64,000 nucleotides of DNA from Photobacterium profundum SS9 (GTDB lineage: Bacteria; Pseudomonadota; Gammaproteobacteria; Enterobacterales; Vibrionaceae). The notes beneath the pieces were generated by a model. It had not been told where the DNA came from and did not search any database. It was given only the letters and a program-made list of their open reading frames with translations. Every line of letters begins with the position of its first letter. Position 1 is the stretch's first letter. The position numbers and the translations under genes are program-made. Positions 20,273 through 31,114 of this stretch are shown here, piece after piece. The stretch lies in NCBI RefSeq assembly GCF_000196255.1, contig NC_006370.1, positions 402,187 to 466,186 of the forward strand, given 5' to 3'.

Positions 20273-20303
20273 AGAAGAACCCAGTAATCACTGGGTTCTT
20301 TTA
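20273..20303 (+). terminator. Terminator after the small islet
   Basis: AAGAACCCAG and its complement CTGGGTTCTT enclose a six-base loop and are followed by TTATTTCT. A second hairpin (GTGTCG...CGACAC, 20242-20259) precedes it. The stem may also act for leuD transcription arriving from the right. Confidence 0.75.
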
Positions 20304-20429
20304 TTTCTAACCGCCAATCAAATAACGGCCTGTAGTCTTAAGTGAGCGGCATTACTTCTATTAAGAAGTGCTTTTTTGTTATTCATTTTTCATTATCGAA
20401 ATTAGCTTAGTGTATTTCGAGAAAAACAG

Positions 20430-21032
20430 TTAAACCAAAAATGCAGGTATTTTCGCTTCATACTCTGCAATTTTATCGGCATGTTGCAGTGTTAAGCCGA
20501 TGTTATCTAAACCATTTAATAAACAATGACGACGGAACTCATCGATCTCAAATGAATAAGTTTTACCATTTGCCGTGACTTGCATCGTTTCAAGATCAAC
20601 GGTGATCTCGGCACCTTCATTCGTTTCGACATATTGGAACAACTCATCAACTTCTTGATCAGTTAGACGAACAGGTACCATTTGGTTATTGATTGAGTTG
20701 CCGTAAAAAATGTCCGCAAAGCTTGGTGCGATCATCACCTGAATGCCGTAATCAGCCAGTGCCCACGGTGCGTGTTCACGCGATGAGCCACAGCCGAAGT
20801 TTTCACGTGCCAACAAAATACTCGCACCTTGATAGCGGGGTGCATTCATAATGAAGTCGGGGTTTTCTTGTTGTCCAGCATCATCAAGGAAGCGCCAGTC
20901 ATTGAAAAGGTGCTGACCAAAACCTGTACGCGTCACTTTCTGCAGAAACTGCTTAGGAATGATGGCATCAGTATCAATATTGGCGGTATCAAGTGGAACC
21001 ACTAATCCTGTGTGTTGTTTAAAACCTGTCAT
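20430..21032 (-). CDS. leuD: 3-isopropylmalate dehydratase small subunit LeuD
   Basis: LeuD forms the swivelling domain of isopropylmalate isomerase with LeuC, converting 2-isopropylmalate to 3-isopropylmalate in leucine synthesis. The 200-residue protein has the conserved [18 protein letters not shown] start, the [19 protein letters not shown] substrate-loop motif (about 78-96) and [16 protein letters not shown]. Length matches E. coli LeuD (201). It is the last gene of leuABCD, starting 17 bases after the leuC stop. Regulation comes through the leader-peptide attenuator upstream of leuA. Confidence 0.96.
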   Translation of the reverse strand: MTGFKQHTGLVVPLDTANIDTDAIIPKQFLQKVTRTGFGQHLFNDWRFLDDAGQQENPDFIMNAPRYQGASILLARENFGCGSSREHAPWALADYGIQVMIAPSFADIFYGNSINNQMVPVRLTDQEVDELFQYVETNEGAEITVDLETMQVTANGKTYSFEIDEFRRHCLLNGLDNIGLTLQHADKIAEYEAKIPAFLV

Positions 21033-21049
21033 TGTTCGTTCCTTCTTGA

Positions 21050-22480
21050 TTAAGCCGTTGCGTTATCTAAGTCGCGGATATCAACAAAGTGACCAGCACA
21101 TGCTGCTGCTGCTGCCATCGCTGGGCTGACTAAATGAGTACGACCATCACGACCTTGACGACCTTCGAAGTTACGGTTACTTGTTGAAGCACAGCGCTCT
21201 TTAGGCCCTAAGCGGTCATTATTCATTGCCAGACACATTGAACAACCCGGTAGGCGCCATTCAAACCCTGCTTCAATGAAGATCTTATCTAACCCTTCTT
21301 TTTCAGCTTGTGCTTTTACTTGCTCTGAGCCCGGAACAACCAATGCCTGAACATTTGCTGCGACTTTACGCCCTTTGGCAATCGCTGCTGCTGCACGCAT
21401 GTCTTCGATACGGGAGTTGGTACAAGAACCGATAAAGACTTTATCAATATCGAAATCAGATAATTTCTTGCCAGCTTCTAGCCCCATGTAGGCCAGTGCT
21501 TTTTCAGCCGATGTTTTATCAACTTGCTCGCTGAAGTTGTCAGGGCCAGGAATTAATTCATCAATAGCAATAACTTGACCTGGGTTTGTACCCCAGGTGA
21601 CTTGCGGTTTGATGTTTTTAGCGTCTAGTGTAACAACGGCATCAAACGTGGCACCATCATCTGTTTTTAAGGTGCTCCAGTATTCGACGGCAGCGTCAAA
21701 ATTTGCACCTGTCGGCGAGAATTTACGATCTTTAATGTAGTCGTAAGTGGTTTGGTCGGGGGCAATAAGACCCGCTTTTGCACCTAATTCGATCGCCATA
21801 TTACAGACGGTCATACGACCTTCCATTGTTAAATCGGTAATGGCTTCACCGCAGAATTCAACCACATAACCTGTACCGCCAGCCGCTGTTGTCTTGCCGA
21901 TGATTGCCAGTACGATATCTTTAGCCGTAATGCCTTCTGCGACTTTACCAACCACTTCGATTTTCATGGTTTTAGCGAGTGATTGCTTCAATGTTTGCGT
22001 CGCCAGTACATGCTCAACTTCTGAGGTACCAATACCAAATGCCAACGAGCCAAATGCACCATGAGTGGCCGTGTGTGAGTCACCACAAACAATGGTCATA
22101 CCCGGTAAAGTGATACCTAGTTCTGGTCCTATGACATGCACAATGCCCTGATACTTATGGTTTAGGTCATATAGGGTGACACCAAACTCTTTACAGTTTT
22201 TTGCAAGGGTCTCCATTTGGATACGCGCCATTTCACCCGATGCATTAATATCTTTCGTTTGGGTTGAAACGTTGTGATCCATGGTTGCGAAGGTCTTACC
22301 GATTTGGCGAACCTTACGGCCTTTTTCACGCAAACCATCAAAGGCTTGCGGTGATGTCACCTCGTGTACCAAGTGGCGGTCAATATACAGTATTGGGTTT
22401 TCACCTTCTGCAGCTACCGCGACGTGGGCATCGTAGACTTTTTCATACAGTGTTTTTGATGTTCCGGTTTTTGCTGACAT
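21050..22480 (-). CDS. leuC: 3-isopropylmalate dehydratase large subunit LeuC
   Basis: LeuC carries the catalytic [4Fe-4S] cluster of isopropylmalate isomerase. Cluster cysteines appear in [13 protein letters not shown] and in [11 protein letters not shown]; further aconitase-family motifs are [12 protein letters not shown] and [15 protein letters not shown] longer in-frame reading to 22549 exists, but the ATG at 22480 gives [20 protein letters not shown], the usual N-terminus, with AAGGAA upstream. The product is then 476 residues, about ten longer than the E. coli protein. Third gene of leuABCD, 96 bases after leuB. Confidence 0.96.
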   Translation of the reverse strand: MSAKTGTSKTLYEKVYDAHVAVAAEGENPILYIDRHLVHEVTSPQAFDGLREKGRKVRQIGKTFATMDHNVSTQTKDINASGEMARIQMETLAKNCKEFGVTLYDLNHKYQGIVHVIGPELGITLPGMTIVCGDSHTATHGAFGSLAFGIGTSEVEHVLATQTLKQSLAKTMKIEVVGKVAEGITAKDIVLAIIGKTTAAGGTGYVVEFCGEAITDLTMEGRMTVCNMAIELGAKAGLIAPDQTTYDYIKDRKFSPTGANFDAAVEYWSTLKTDDGATFDAVVTLDAKNIKPQVTWGTNPGQVIAIDELIPGPDNFSEQVDKTSAEKALAYMGLEAGKKLSDFDIDKVFIGSCTNSRIEDMRAAAAIAKGRKVAANVQALVVPGSEQVKAQAEKEGLDKIFIEAGFEWRLPGCSMCLAMNNDRLGPKERCASTSNRNFEGRQGRDGRTHLVSPAMAAAAACAGHFVDIRDLDNATA

Positions 22481-22576
22481 TGTTCGATGTTCCTTGTCAT
22501 TAATACCTGTCGTTTCACTTTTTATATGCGTGTTTAACGACAGGTACAATTGATATCGAGTACTTCGCGATGAGTC

Positions 22577-23716
<1,140 letters not shown>

Positions 23717-23834
23717 CTATTTCGCACAAGCACGGTATCGAAAGTGCTCATTTATACTTATAAACTCCGCGCTTTCTCTTTGTTCTTGCACAAAATAGCG
23801 TTGAATCAACCTAACTTTGAATAAGGTTGCCTGG

Positions 23835-25379
23835 TTAAACCGTCGCAATGCGTTCTTTGATTTCAGCTATCTGATCTGCGCGGTAAATGCTATTGATTAC
23901 GTGAAGCAGTGCTTGGCCTGATGCTTCAACGATATCTGTTGCTAAACCGGTACCGTGGTACTTGCGACCTTTATAGTTCGCAATAATGTCTGCTTGTCCT
24001 AAGCCGTCTTCGCCTTCACCTTTTGCGGTAAGGTCGAATTTATCGAGCGCAATTTCATAACCAGTTAAGCGGTAGATACATTGGTATAACGCGTCGACAG
24101 GACCATTGCCAACAGCGGCTTCACATTTCTCTTCGTCACCACATTGTAATTTAATGCTGGTGGTCGCCATGATGCTACCCGACTGAACACTTAGGTAGTT
24201 CAATTTAAAGAAGTCATCTTCATCACGAAGATTGGCGAAGTACATTAGTGCTTCTAAGTCGTAATCGAAAACCTGCCCTTTACGATCGGCAAGCTTCAAG
24301 AAATCGGCGTACAAGGTATCTAGATTATAGTCACCATCGATATAGCCCAGTGTGTCCATGTGATTTTTCACTGCAGCACGACCAGAGCGGCTGGTTAGGT
24401 TCAATGCTTGACTTTTAAGACCAATCGACTCGGGGGTCATGATCTCGTAGGTGTTCTTATTCTTAATCATGCCATCTTGGTGAATGCCTGAAGAGTGGTT
24501 AAAGGCATTCGCGCCGACAATAGCTTTGTTGGCTTGAATTGGCATGTTACACAGCTGGCTAACCATTTTGCTGGTACGGTGAATTTCTTCATGCTTGATG
24601 TTGGTTTCGACACCCAAGAAATCAGAACGCGTCTTAATGATCATCGCAATTTCTTCTAGTGAGCAATTACCTGCACGTTCACCCAAACCATTGATTGTGC
24701 CTTCTACCTGACGTGCACCCGCTTGTACCGCGGCCATTGAGTTGGCAACAGACATGCCTAGGTCGTCATGACAGTGCACTGAAATAATCGCTTTGTCGAT
24801 GTTAGGAACGCGGTTGAACAGTTGTGCCACGATGCCACCAAATTCGCTCGGTAGCGTGTAGCCAACCGTGTCTGGAATATTAATGGTACGCGCACCGGCA
24901 TTGATTGCCGCTTCAACCATACGACACAGATTATCGATAGGCGTACGGCCTGCATCTTCACAAGAAAATTCAACGTCATCGGTATAGTTACGTGCACGTT
25001 TAACAGCAGCAATAGCCATCTCGATAACATCGTCATAGCTGCGGCGTAGTTTGTCTTGTACGTGGATAGTAGAAGTAGAAATGAAAGTATGGATACGGAA
25101 AGCTTCCGCCACTTTTAGCGATTCAGCGGCAACATCAATATCTTTAGCAACCGCACGAGACAGCGCACATACGCGGCTGTTTTTGATGTGCTTGGCAATG
25201 GTTTGCACCGATTCGAAATCACCTGGCGATGAGATAGGGAAGCCGGCTTCGATTACATCAACCCCTAAACGTTCCAGCGCATAGGCAATTTGTAGTTTCT
25301 CTTTTACCGTTAAGCTAGCGGATAGAGCCTGTTCACCGTCGCGTAGAGTGGTATCGAAAATAATGACCTGATCTTTCAT
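23835..25379 (-). CDS. leuA: 2-isopropylmalate synthase LeuA
   Basis: LeuA condenses acetyl-CoA with 2-oxoisovalerate, the committed step to leucine, and is feedback-inhibited by leucine through its C-terminal domain. The 514-residue protein has the HMG-CoA lyase-like barrel with [14 protein letters not shown] (9-22), the metal-binding [15 protein letters not shown] and [14 protein letters not shown]. The [20 protein letters not shown] subdomain motif and the C-terminal regulatory LeuA domain (about 395-514) follow. First structural gene of leuABCD; its start is about 70 bases after the attenuator hairpin. Confidence 0.97.
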   Translation of the reverse strand: MKDQVIIFDTTLRDGEQALSASLTVKEKLQIAYALERLGVDVIEAGFPISSPGDFESVQTIAKHIKNSRVCALSRAVAKDIDVAAESLKVAEAFRIHTFISTSTIHVQDKLRRSYDDVIEMAIAAVKRARNYTDDVEFSCEDAGRTPIDNLCRMVEAAINAGARTINIPDTVGYTLPSEFGGIVAQLFNRVPNIDKAIISVHCHDDLGMSVANSMAAVQAGARQVEGTINGLGERAGNCSLEEIAMIIKTRSDFLGVETNIKHEEIHRTSKMVSQLCNMPIQANKAIVGANAFNHSSGIHQDGMIKNKNTYEIMTPESIGLKSQALNLTSRSGRAAVKNHMDTLGYIDGDYNLDTLYADFLKLADRKGQVFDYDLEALMYFANLRDEDDFFKLNYLSVQSGSIMATTSIKLQCGDEEKCEAAVGNGPVDALYQCIYRLTGYEIALDKFDLTAKGEGEDGLGQADIIANYKGRKYHGTGLATDIVEASGQALLHVINSIYRADQIAEIKERIATV

Positions 25380-25452
25380 TGCTACTTCCTTTTTATTGGC
25401 CTGCCTGTGTAAGGCTTAGTCTGCATCCGCTTGCGCTGGCTCTGTAATATGC

Positions 25453-25481
25453 AAAAACCCGCGCAGACTGCGCGGGTTTTT
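25453..25481 (-). terminator. leu operon attenuator (rho-independent terminator)
   Basis: Read on minus, an A5 tract leads into CCCGCGCAG, a 1-base loop region, then CTGCGCGGG and T5. This strong G+C hairpin sits between the leuL stop (25513) and leuA (25379). Its 5' arm ACCCGCGC is complementary to GCGCGGGT at the end of the leader ORF, which can form the competing antiterminator. Confidence 0.92.
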
Positions 25482-25512
25482 AGATTCTTATGTGGTGTTT
25501 CTCACCTATAAG

Positions 25513-25575
25513 CTACCCGCGCGAATTATTCACGATAAGGAGGAGGCTTAAGAGTAAAGAGAAACGATTTTTCAT
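25513..25575 (-). CDS. leuL: leu operon leader peptide LeuL
   Basis: A 20-codon ORF begins at ATG 25575 and ends TAG 25513: MKNRFSLLLSLLLIVNNSRG. Six of its codons are leucine (7-9 and 11-13), including TTA, CTC and CTT, not the frequently used CTG. This is the classical control region: when charged tRNA-Leu is scarce the ribosome stalls in the Leu run, leaving the 3' end of the ORF free to pair with the terminator's 5' arm. When it reaches the stop codon it covers that segment and the terminator forms. The sequence differs from enterobacterial LeuL but has the same design. Confidence 0.92.
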   Translation of the reverse strand: MKNRFSLLLSLLLIVNNSRG

Positions 25576-25609
25576 TTTTTAAATGACTTCCACAAAATTG
25601 ATTAACAAA

Positions 25610-25639
25610 TGAATACCAAATAGACAGGACGATCGTCAA
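25610..25639 (-). promoter_or_regulatory. Likely sigma-70 promoter of leuLABCD
   Basis: On the minus strand a -35 TTGACG (25634-25639) is separated by 18 bases from a -10 TATTCA (25610-25615). Predicted transcription would start near 25603, about 28 bases ahead of leuL. Match is good at -35 and moderate at -10. Confidence 0.5.
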
Positions 25640-25853
25640 CCATTAATTGACTATTTATTTGCATGTAATAGCTAACCGTATGATTTTAATCTGTTTTTAA
25701 TTTTGGCTTGCCCCAGCAGTTATTTTGACATGGTATTACTTTAATGAATCGGAATCCGTGTTTGATACGTATACCTTATTTTATTGTTTCCATTCATGTA
25801 ACAGTTGAGTGAGAGCGAATGTTTCAAGGTGCCGAGGTAGTCACAGCCATTAA

Positions 25854-25869
25854 TTAATCATTTGATTAA
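25854..25869. promoter_or_regulatory. Palindromic operator candidate 1 (TTAATCA-N2-TGATTAA)
   Basis: A perfect 7-bp inverted repeat with a 2-base centre. The same core recurs at 25921-25936. It lies about 155 bases upstream of the TetR gene, whose family usually represses its own operon through such sites; assignment to this regulator is inferred. Confidence 0.5.
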
Positions 25870-25914
25870 ATTAGAGTGAATAAATTAAGTGACCGAAATA
25901 GAGGTTGATCGAGT

Positions 25915-25942
25915 AAATTATTAATCAAGTGATTAATAATTT
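25915..25942. promoter_or_regulatory. Palindromic operator candidate 2, 28-bp perfect palindrome
   Basis: A perfect palindrome with 13-bp arms around AG: core TTAATCA-AG-TGATTAA extended by ATTA-type A/T pairs on both sides. It shares its core with the site at 25854 (centres 67 bases apart) and lies 80 bases ahead of the TetR start. It is a strong candidate for the TetR repressor's operator. Confidence 0.6.
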
Positions 25943-26022
25943 CAGAGACGTCATTTTATGGTGTGATATCGACATCATGAACGACTGATGCATTTGAATA
26001 TCAAAAAGGTAGATAAAAGATT

Positions 26023-26667
26023 ATGGCAGGAAAGGCTGGGCGTCCGACGGGAGTATCTGATGCAAGACAGCGCTTGATCCATCAGGCGAGGTTACTGTTT
26101 GTTGCACTGCCATACAGTAAGGTGTCTACGCGTATGATCGCAACCCGTGCTGATGTTAATGTGGCACTCATCCGTTATTACTTCGGTAACAAAGCGGGGT
26201 TGTTTGAAACCATGCTACGTGAAACTGTTGAGCCTATTCAAAGTCAATTTGCAAAGGTGTTAAACAAGGGAGACATAGAAAGTATTGGTGAATTAATGCG
26301 AACTTATTACCGCATTATGGCACCAAATCCAGACCTGCCTAAGTTGAACTCTCGCGCCATGATGATGGAGCCCGGTGCATTGCAGCGGCAAACGATTGAA
26401 AATATGTTCAGTAATATTGCATATTCGGCAACTGAATTAATGTTTAAACCAATGAAGTTGAAAGGGCAATTGCGAGAAGGCATTAACCCTGACAAAGCCA
26501 GAATGACGTTTATTAGCATGATGGTCTTTCCATTTGTAGCGCCTCCCGCCATGCTTGAATTACAAGGTATTAAATTAGATGAAGCGTACTTAATGGAATT
26601 AGCAGACCATAATGTAAGAGTATTAACGCAAGGGATCTTAGCTGAAACAGAGGACAGTTCAGCATGA
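26023..26667 (+). CDS. TetR/AcrR family transcriptional regulator
   Basis: The 214-residue protein has an N-terminal TetR helix-turn-helix (about 12-60): RQRLIHQARLLF, then KVSTRMIATRADVNVALIRYYFGNKAGLFE, with the recognition helix in VNVALIRYYF. The C-terminal ligand-binding domain is all-helical. It is the first gene of a three-gene operon with an HlyD-type adaptor and an RND pump, and its stop overlaps the adaptor start (ATGA). Two palindromes sharing the core TTAATCA-N2-TGATTAA lie upstream, fitting autoregulation plus control of the pump. The inducer is unknown. Confidence 0.92.
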   Translation: MAGKAGRPTGVSDARQRLIHQARLLFVALPYSKVSTRMIATRADVNVALIRYYFGNKAGLFETMLRETVEPIQSQFAKVLNKGDIESIGELMRTYYRIMAPNPDLPKLNSRAMMMEPGALQRQTIENMFSNIAYSATELMFKPMKLKGQLREGINPDKARMTFISMMVFPFVAPPAMLELQGIKLDEAYLMELADHNVRVLTQGILAETEDSSA

Positions 26668-28007
26668 AATTAAATAGGAAGTTACTGCTAGTACCCGCCA
26701 TTTTATTCGGCATCATGGTTTTAGTGGTGGCAATAAAGTGGCGCCCATCCCCTTCTGTAAAAGCAGCGGCTAGTCGAGAGCGTGCTGTCGATGTTATTCA
26801 ATTACAACAACAGTCAATAGCGCCTTTAGTCAGTGGTTTTGGGCGAATAAAGCCTAAAGTTGAATGGCAAGCCATTGCTGAAGTCACCGGAAAAGTAATT
26901 TATCGCCACCCTAATCTAGAAAAAGGCCGTGTGATGGATGCGGGAACGGTGATTATAAAAATTGATCCCCTTGATTATGAATTGACGTTAGCACAAGCAG
27001 AGGCCGACTTACGTTCTAGTCAGGCGCTATTAGCTAAGTTGGTGCAAGAGGAAGAGAATTTAAAATCCACTCTTAAAATTGAAAAAAATCGTTTAGTGAT
27101 CAGTAAAAAAGAAGTGACTCGTAAAGAAGAATTACGCCGTAAAGGGCTTACCTCACAATCTGAACTCGATTTAGAAAAGCAATCTTGGTTATCTAATCAA
27201 AAAACAGTTCAAGACATTGAAAACCAGTTATTTATTTTACCTAATGAACGTAATGTTACGTTAGCTCAGCTATATGTAAATGAGTCACGTGTTGCTGAGG
27301 CAAAACGATCATTAGAAAAAACAGTGATCACTTTACCCATTGATGTACGTATATCAAATGTTGATATTGAACAAAATCAGGTGGTTAATCTTCAGCAATC
27401 GATGTTAGTCGCATACGGCATTGAGAAAGTCGAAGTGGATGCGCAAGTCGCTCTGCACGATATGCAAGTCTTGGCATCAAGCTTAACCCAATATACAGCC
27501 CATGCCGATGGACGCCCGCGGGCAGATCAGCTGGCGCTCACCGCCAGTATTCAATTATCCAGCGGTAGTTTTCAGCAGTTGTGGCCAGCAACGGTGACCC
27601 GCATTAGTGATACCGTGAGTGTTACTCAAGCCACTGTGGGGGTGATTATTGAAGTAGAACAAGACTATAGCGCATTAGTGCCCGAGTCTGCGCCGCCCTT
27701 AGTCAATGGCATGTTTGTTGAGGCGAAAATTGAAGGGCAAGCTAATCTTCATTGGGTTATTCCGGAGCGTGCGCTTCATGGTGATAAAATTTATACCGTT
27801 GATAATAACGCGCTAAAAATTCAAACGGTGACCGTTTTATTCCGTCGTGATGGCATGGTAGTTGTTGGGGGTGATCTTGTTGATCAGCAGTTGTTGATAC
27901 TCAATGATTTATTACCTGCGGTGTCGGGTATGGCTGTGAAAGTCGTGACACGTAACGGTAAAAAGATCGACCCAAATAACGAAGCATTAGGAGATACAGC
28001 CCAATGA
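26664..28007 (+). CDS. RND efflux periplasmic adaptor subunit (HlyD/MFP family)
   Basis: This 447-residue membrane fusion protein bridges the inner-membrane RND pump and an outer-membrane channel. It has an N-terminal membrane anchor (about 6-24, no lipobox Cys), then a biotinyl-lipoyl-like half (TGKVIYRHPNLEKGRVMDAG type), a long alpha-helical hairpin (about 105-205) and the second lipoyl half. Beta-barrel and membrane-proximal domains follow to the end. It overlaps both neighbours by four bases (ATGA at each junction), so TetR-adaptor-pump are translationally coupled. No outer-membrane factor gene is adjacent; TolC probably serves. Confidence 0.92.
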   Translation: MKLNRKLLLVPAILFGIMVLVVAIKWRPSPSVKAAASRERAVDVIQLQQQSIAPLVSGFGRIKPKVEWQAIAEVTGKVIYRHPNLEKGRVMDAGTVIIKIDPLDYELTLAQAEADLRSSQALLAKLVQEEENLKSTLKIEKNRLVISKKEVTRKEELRRKGLTSQSELDLEKQSWLSNQKTVQDIENQLFILPNERNVTLAQLYVNESRVAEAKRSLEKTVITLPIDVRISNVDIEQNQVVNLQQSMLVAYGIEKVEVDAQVALHDMQVLASSLTQYTAHADGRPRADQLALTASIQLSSGSFQQLWPATVTRISDTVSVTQATVGVIIEVEQDYSALVPESAPPLVNGMFVEAKIEGQANLHWVIPERALHGDKIYTVDNNALKIQTVTVLFRRDGMVVVGGDLVDQQLLILNDLLPAVSGMAVKVVTRNGKKIDPNNEALGDTAQ

Positions 28008-31000
28008 TTCGTTATTTTTCGCGCCACCCCACCGCGGCTAATTTATTAATGCTAGCGCTGTTACTGCTGGGTTTAGTGGCACTGCCGCAAATTAAACGTG
28101 AGACATTTCCTGAGTTTTCCCCCGCTTATATTATTGCATCTGTTATTTATCCTGGCGCTTCGCCCCAAGAAGTCGAAGAAAGCATTTGTATGCGAATGGA
28201 AGATGCTGTTGATGGGTTATCCAATATCGTGGAAACGCGCTGTGAAGCTGTTGAAGGATCTGCATCCCTAGTATTGAAATTAACGAATAGTGATGTGGTG
28301 TCGCGAATGTTAGTGGATGTACAAACTCAAATTAATGGCATTAATGATTTTCCGAATGAAATCGAATCTCCCATTGTACGTGAATTGGATTGGAATGAAC
28401 CCGTTGTGGATGTGGCGATCAGTGCTGATACCAGCTGGCCACAACTTAAAGCTTACGCCGAAGATCTGAAGCGCAAACTGAAATTGGATTATGGTGTGTC
28501 GTTAGTTGCGGTGGGCGGCTTTTCAGATCATCAGATCCGGATTGAACTAAAAGAAGCGGCAATTCGTCAACTCGGATTAAGTGTGGGTGATATTGCCGAT
28601 CGTTTAGCACGACAAAACATCAAGTTACCCAGTGGAAACATTGAGTTAGGCGATAAGAATTTATTGATCCGCTTTGATGAACAAAAGATCACACCGACCG
28701 CTTTGGCAAATACTGTTATTGGTGCTGATAGCGAGGGTGGGGTATTACGTTTGGGTGATATTGCCACCCTGACTGATCGTTTCGAGCTTGATGAACAAAA
28801 GATCTTATTTGATGGCAAGCCATCTGCGATTTTGAAAATCAGTAAAAATAAAGCCGATGATGCATTGCGCATTAAAGACCGTGTACAGCAATTTGTTGAA
28901 GACGAAAGAAAAATAGCACCCACCGGGGTTACCCTGAGTATGACCAATGACTTGTCATCAGTGCTGTGGGATCGTCTTACCATGATGGTACGCAATGGCT
29001 GGCAAGGGGTTGTGCTGGTTTTCGCTACGATGTGGTTGTTCTTCACTTTCCGATATTCATTCTGGGTTGCAGCTGGCTTACCTGTGGCTTTTTTTGGTAG
29101 TTTATTTCTGATGGTAGGGCTTGGTTTATCCATCAATATCATGTCATTAGTCGCCTTGCTAATGGCGATTGGTATCATGATGGATGATGCCATCGTGATC
29201 GCTGAATCTATCGCTGCGCATCTTGAGCGGGGGCAATCTATCACCAATGCGGTGACAAATGGGGTGAAAAAAGTTTTCCCTGGTGTTTTATCGTCGTATT
29301 TAACCACTGTGTGTATTTTCGGTAGCTTATTGTTTCTTGAGGGGGAAATGGGGGCAGTATTGAAAGTGGTGCCTCAGGTGCTCATTTTGGTGCTTACATT
29401 GAGCCTAGTGGAAGCTTTTTTAATTTTACCGCACCACCTAAGCTATTCGTTACAAAAGCAAAAAGAGCATGAAAAACCAGACATCGCTTTTAAAGTATGG
29501 TTTTTAAATAAGTTTGATTCCTTTCGTAATAATCAGTTAGTTTCTGCCGTTGAAGCTGTTGTACGTTGGCGTTATTTATTCCTAGGCAGTGTGATTGCGA
29601 TGCTGTTTATTTCGCTGTCATTATTGGCTGGTGGGGCGCTAAAGTTTGTCGGTTTCCCTGAGCTTGATGGTGATATAGCAGAAGCGAGGGTGATATTGCC
29701 ACCCGGTTCGTCATTGGCTCAAACTGAGAAGGTCGTACAGACAATTGTTACCGCCGCTGAAAAACTCAATGTGGAATGGAGCGACAAACAAGAGGGCGGC
29801 AATACGCTTGTCGAGCATATTACCGAGCAATATAATTTTAACCCAGATGCCGATGAGAGCGGCCCACATGTTGCTACCGTACGGTTAGATTTGCGTGGTG
29901 CAGAATCTCGAAATACGGTGATCGATGAGTTTGTTGCTGCGTGGCGAGATGAAATAGGAACAATTGCCGATCCTGTTTCTTTGGTATTTAAACAACCCGT
30001 GATGGGCCCTGGTGGGCGAGCGGTTGAAATTCAGATGCAAAACGATGATCTCACCGAATTGAAAGCTGCCTCTATTGAGATTCAGCAATACCTCAGTCAA
30101 TTTGATGGCGTGTTTGGCATTCTTGATGATATGCGAATGGGTAAGCAAGAGGTGCTGGTGAAGCTACGTCCGGGGGCTGAAAGCTTTGGGGTTGATGGGC
30201 AGATGATTGCAAGCCAGTTGCGTGCTGCGTATTTTGGTCAAACGGCTGATGAAATCCAAATCGGTCCAGAAAATATCGAGGTTGAAGTACGGTTTGATAA
30301 ACAAGAAGCGGCGAATTTACAAACTCTAGCCAGCTTTCCAATAATATTAAGTGATGGCAGCCAAATTCCATTAGCTTCTATATCGACATTAGAATATCAA
30401 CGAAATTATGTGCGAATTCAGCGGGTAAATGGTTTACGAACCTTGAGTGTCTTTGCTGATTTAGAAAGTAGCAAAGTGAGCTCTACTGAAATATTAAAAG
30501 TGTTTCGTAACGATTTAATGCCTCAGTTAAAGCTGAAGTACCCAAATTTACGTTTCAATTTTGAAGGCGAGGCAAAAGATACTGCAGAAACCGGACAATC
30601 GATGGGGGTTGGTTTTGCGATGGGGATCTTTGGTGTATTTGTCATACTGAGCTTTCAGTTCCGAAGTTACCTTGAACCATTCATTGTGTTGCTAGCCATT
30701 CCATTAGCTTTGATAGGGGTGTTGTGGGGGCATTGGTTGTTAGGTCATGCGTTAAGTATGCCGAGTATTATGGGGTTCGTATCATTAGCAGGGGTTGTGG
30801 TAAACGATTCAATTTTGCTGGTGCAATACATTCGACATCATGTTTATGATGGTGATTCTGTGCATGATGCAGTCGTAAAAGCCAGTCGTGAACGTTTCAG
30901 AGCGGTCTTTTTAACCTCGTTGACGACGGCTGCTGGTTTATTACCTCTACTGTTAGAAACGAGCTTACAGGCACAGGTGATACAGCCTTTGGTTATTTCC

Positions 31001-31114
31001 ATTGTGTTTGGTATTTTCACCTCGACCTTGTTGGTACTGTTCATGATACCTGCGGCTTACGCCATTTTAGCTGATTTTGGCTTAGTGAAAAAACATCAAG
31101 CATTAGCGGCTTAA
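28004..31114 (+). CDS. RND family efflux transporter permease (AcrB-like)
   Basis: A 1036-residue inner-membrane proton/drug antiporter with the usual layout: TM1 (about 12-30), a large periplasmic loop, TM2-6, a second TM7-loop-TM8 and TM9-12. The TM4 acidic pair is present in AIGIMMDDAIVIAES. In TM10, E. coli AcrB has a proton-relay Lys (K940); here the aligned segment reads GVVVNDSILLV, with Asn-Asp in place of Lys-Asn, as in several non-AcrB RND branches. Substrate cannot be predicted. The pump is the last gene of the TetR-adaptor-pump operon and lies between leuL and leuO. Confidence 0.92.
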   Translation: MIRYFSRHPTAANLLMLALLLLGLVALPQIKRETFPEFSPAYIIASVIYPGASPQEVEESICMRMEDAVDGLSNIVETRCEAVEGSASLVLKLTNSDVVSRMLVDVQTQINGINDFPNEIESPIVRELDWNEPVVDVAISADTSWPQLKAYAEDLKRKLKLDYGVSLVAVGGFSDHQIRIELKEAAIRQLGLSVGDIADRLARQNIKLPSGNIELGDKNLLIRFDEQKITPTALANTVIGADSEGGVLRLGDIATLTDRFELDEQKILFDGKPSAILKISKNKADDALRIKDRVQQFVEDERKIAPTGVTLSMTNDLSSVLWDRLTMMVRNGWQGVVLVFATMWLFFTFRYSFWVAAGLPVAFFGSLFLMVGLGLSINIMSLVALLMAIGIMMDDAIVIAESIAAHLERGQSITNAVTNGVKKVFPGVLSSYLTTVCIFGSLLFLEGEMGAVLKVVPQVLILVLTLSLVEAFLILPHHLSYSLQKQKEHEKPDIAFKVWFLNKFDSFRNNQLVSAVEAVVRWRYLFLGSVIAMLFISLSLLAGGALKFVGFPELDGDIAEARVILPPGSSLAQTEKVVQTIVTAAEKLNVEWSDKQEGGNTLVEHITEQYNFNPDADESGPHVATVRLDLRGAESRNTVIDEFVAAWRDEIGTIADPVSLVFKQPVMGPGGRAVEIQMQNDDLTELKAASIEIQQYLSQFDGVFGILDDMRMGKQEVLVKLRPGAESFGVDGQMIASQLRAAYFGQTADEIQIGPENIEVEVRFDKQEAANLQTLASFPIILSDGSQIPLASISTLEYQRNYVRIQRVNGLRTLSVFADLESSKVSSTEILKVFRNDLMPQLKLKYPNLRFNFEGEAKDTAETGQSMGVGFAMGIFGVFVILSFQFRSYLEPFIVLLAIPLALIGVLWGHWLLGHALSMPSIMGFVSLAGVVVNDSILLVQYIRHHVYDGDSVHDAVVKASRERFRAVFLTSLTTAAGLLPLLLETSLQAQVIQPLVISIVFGIFTSTLLVLFMIPAAYAILADFGLVKKHQALAA

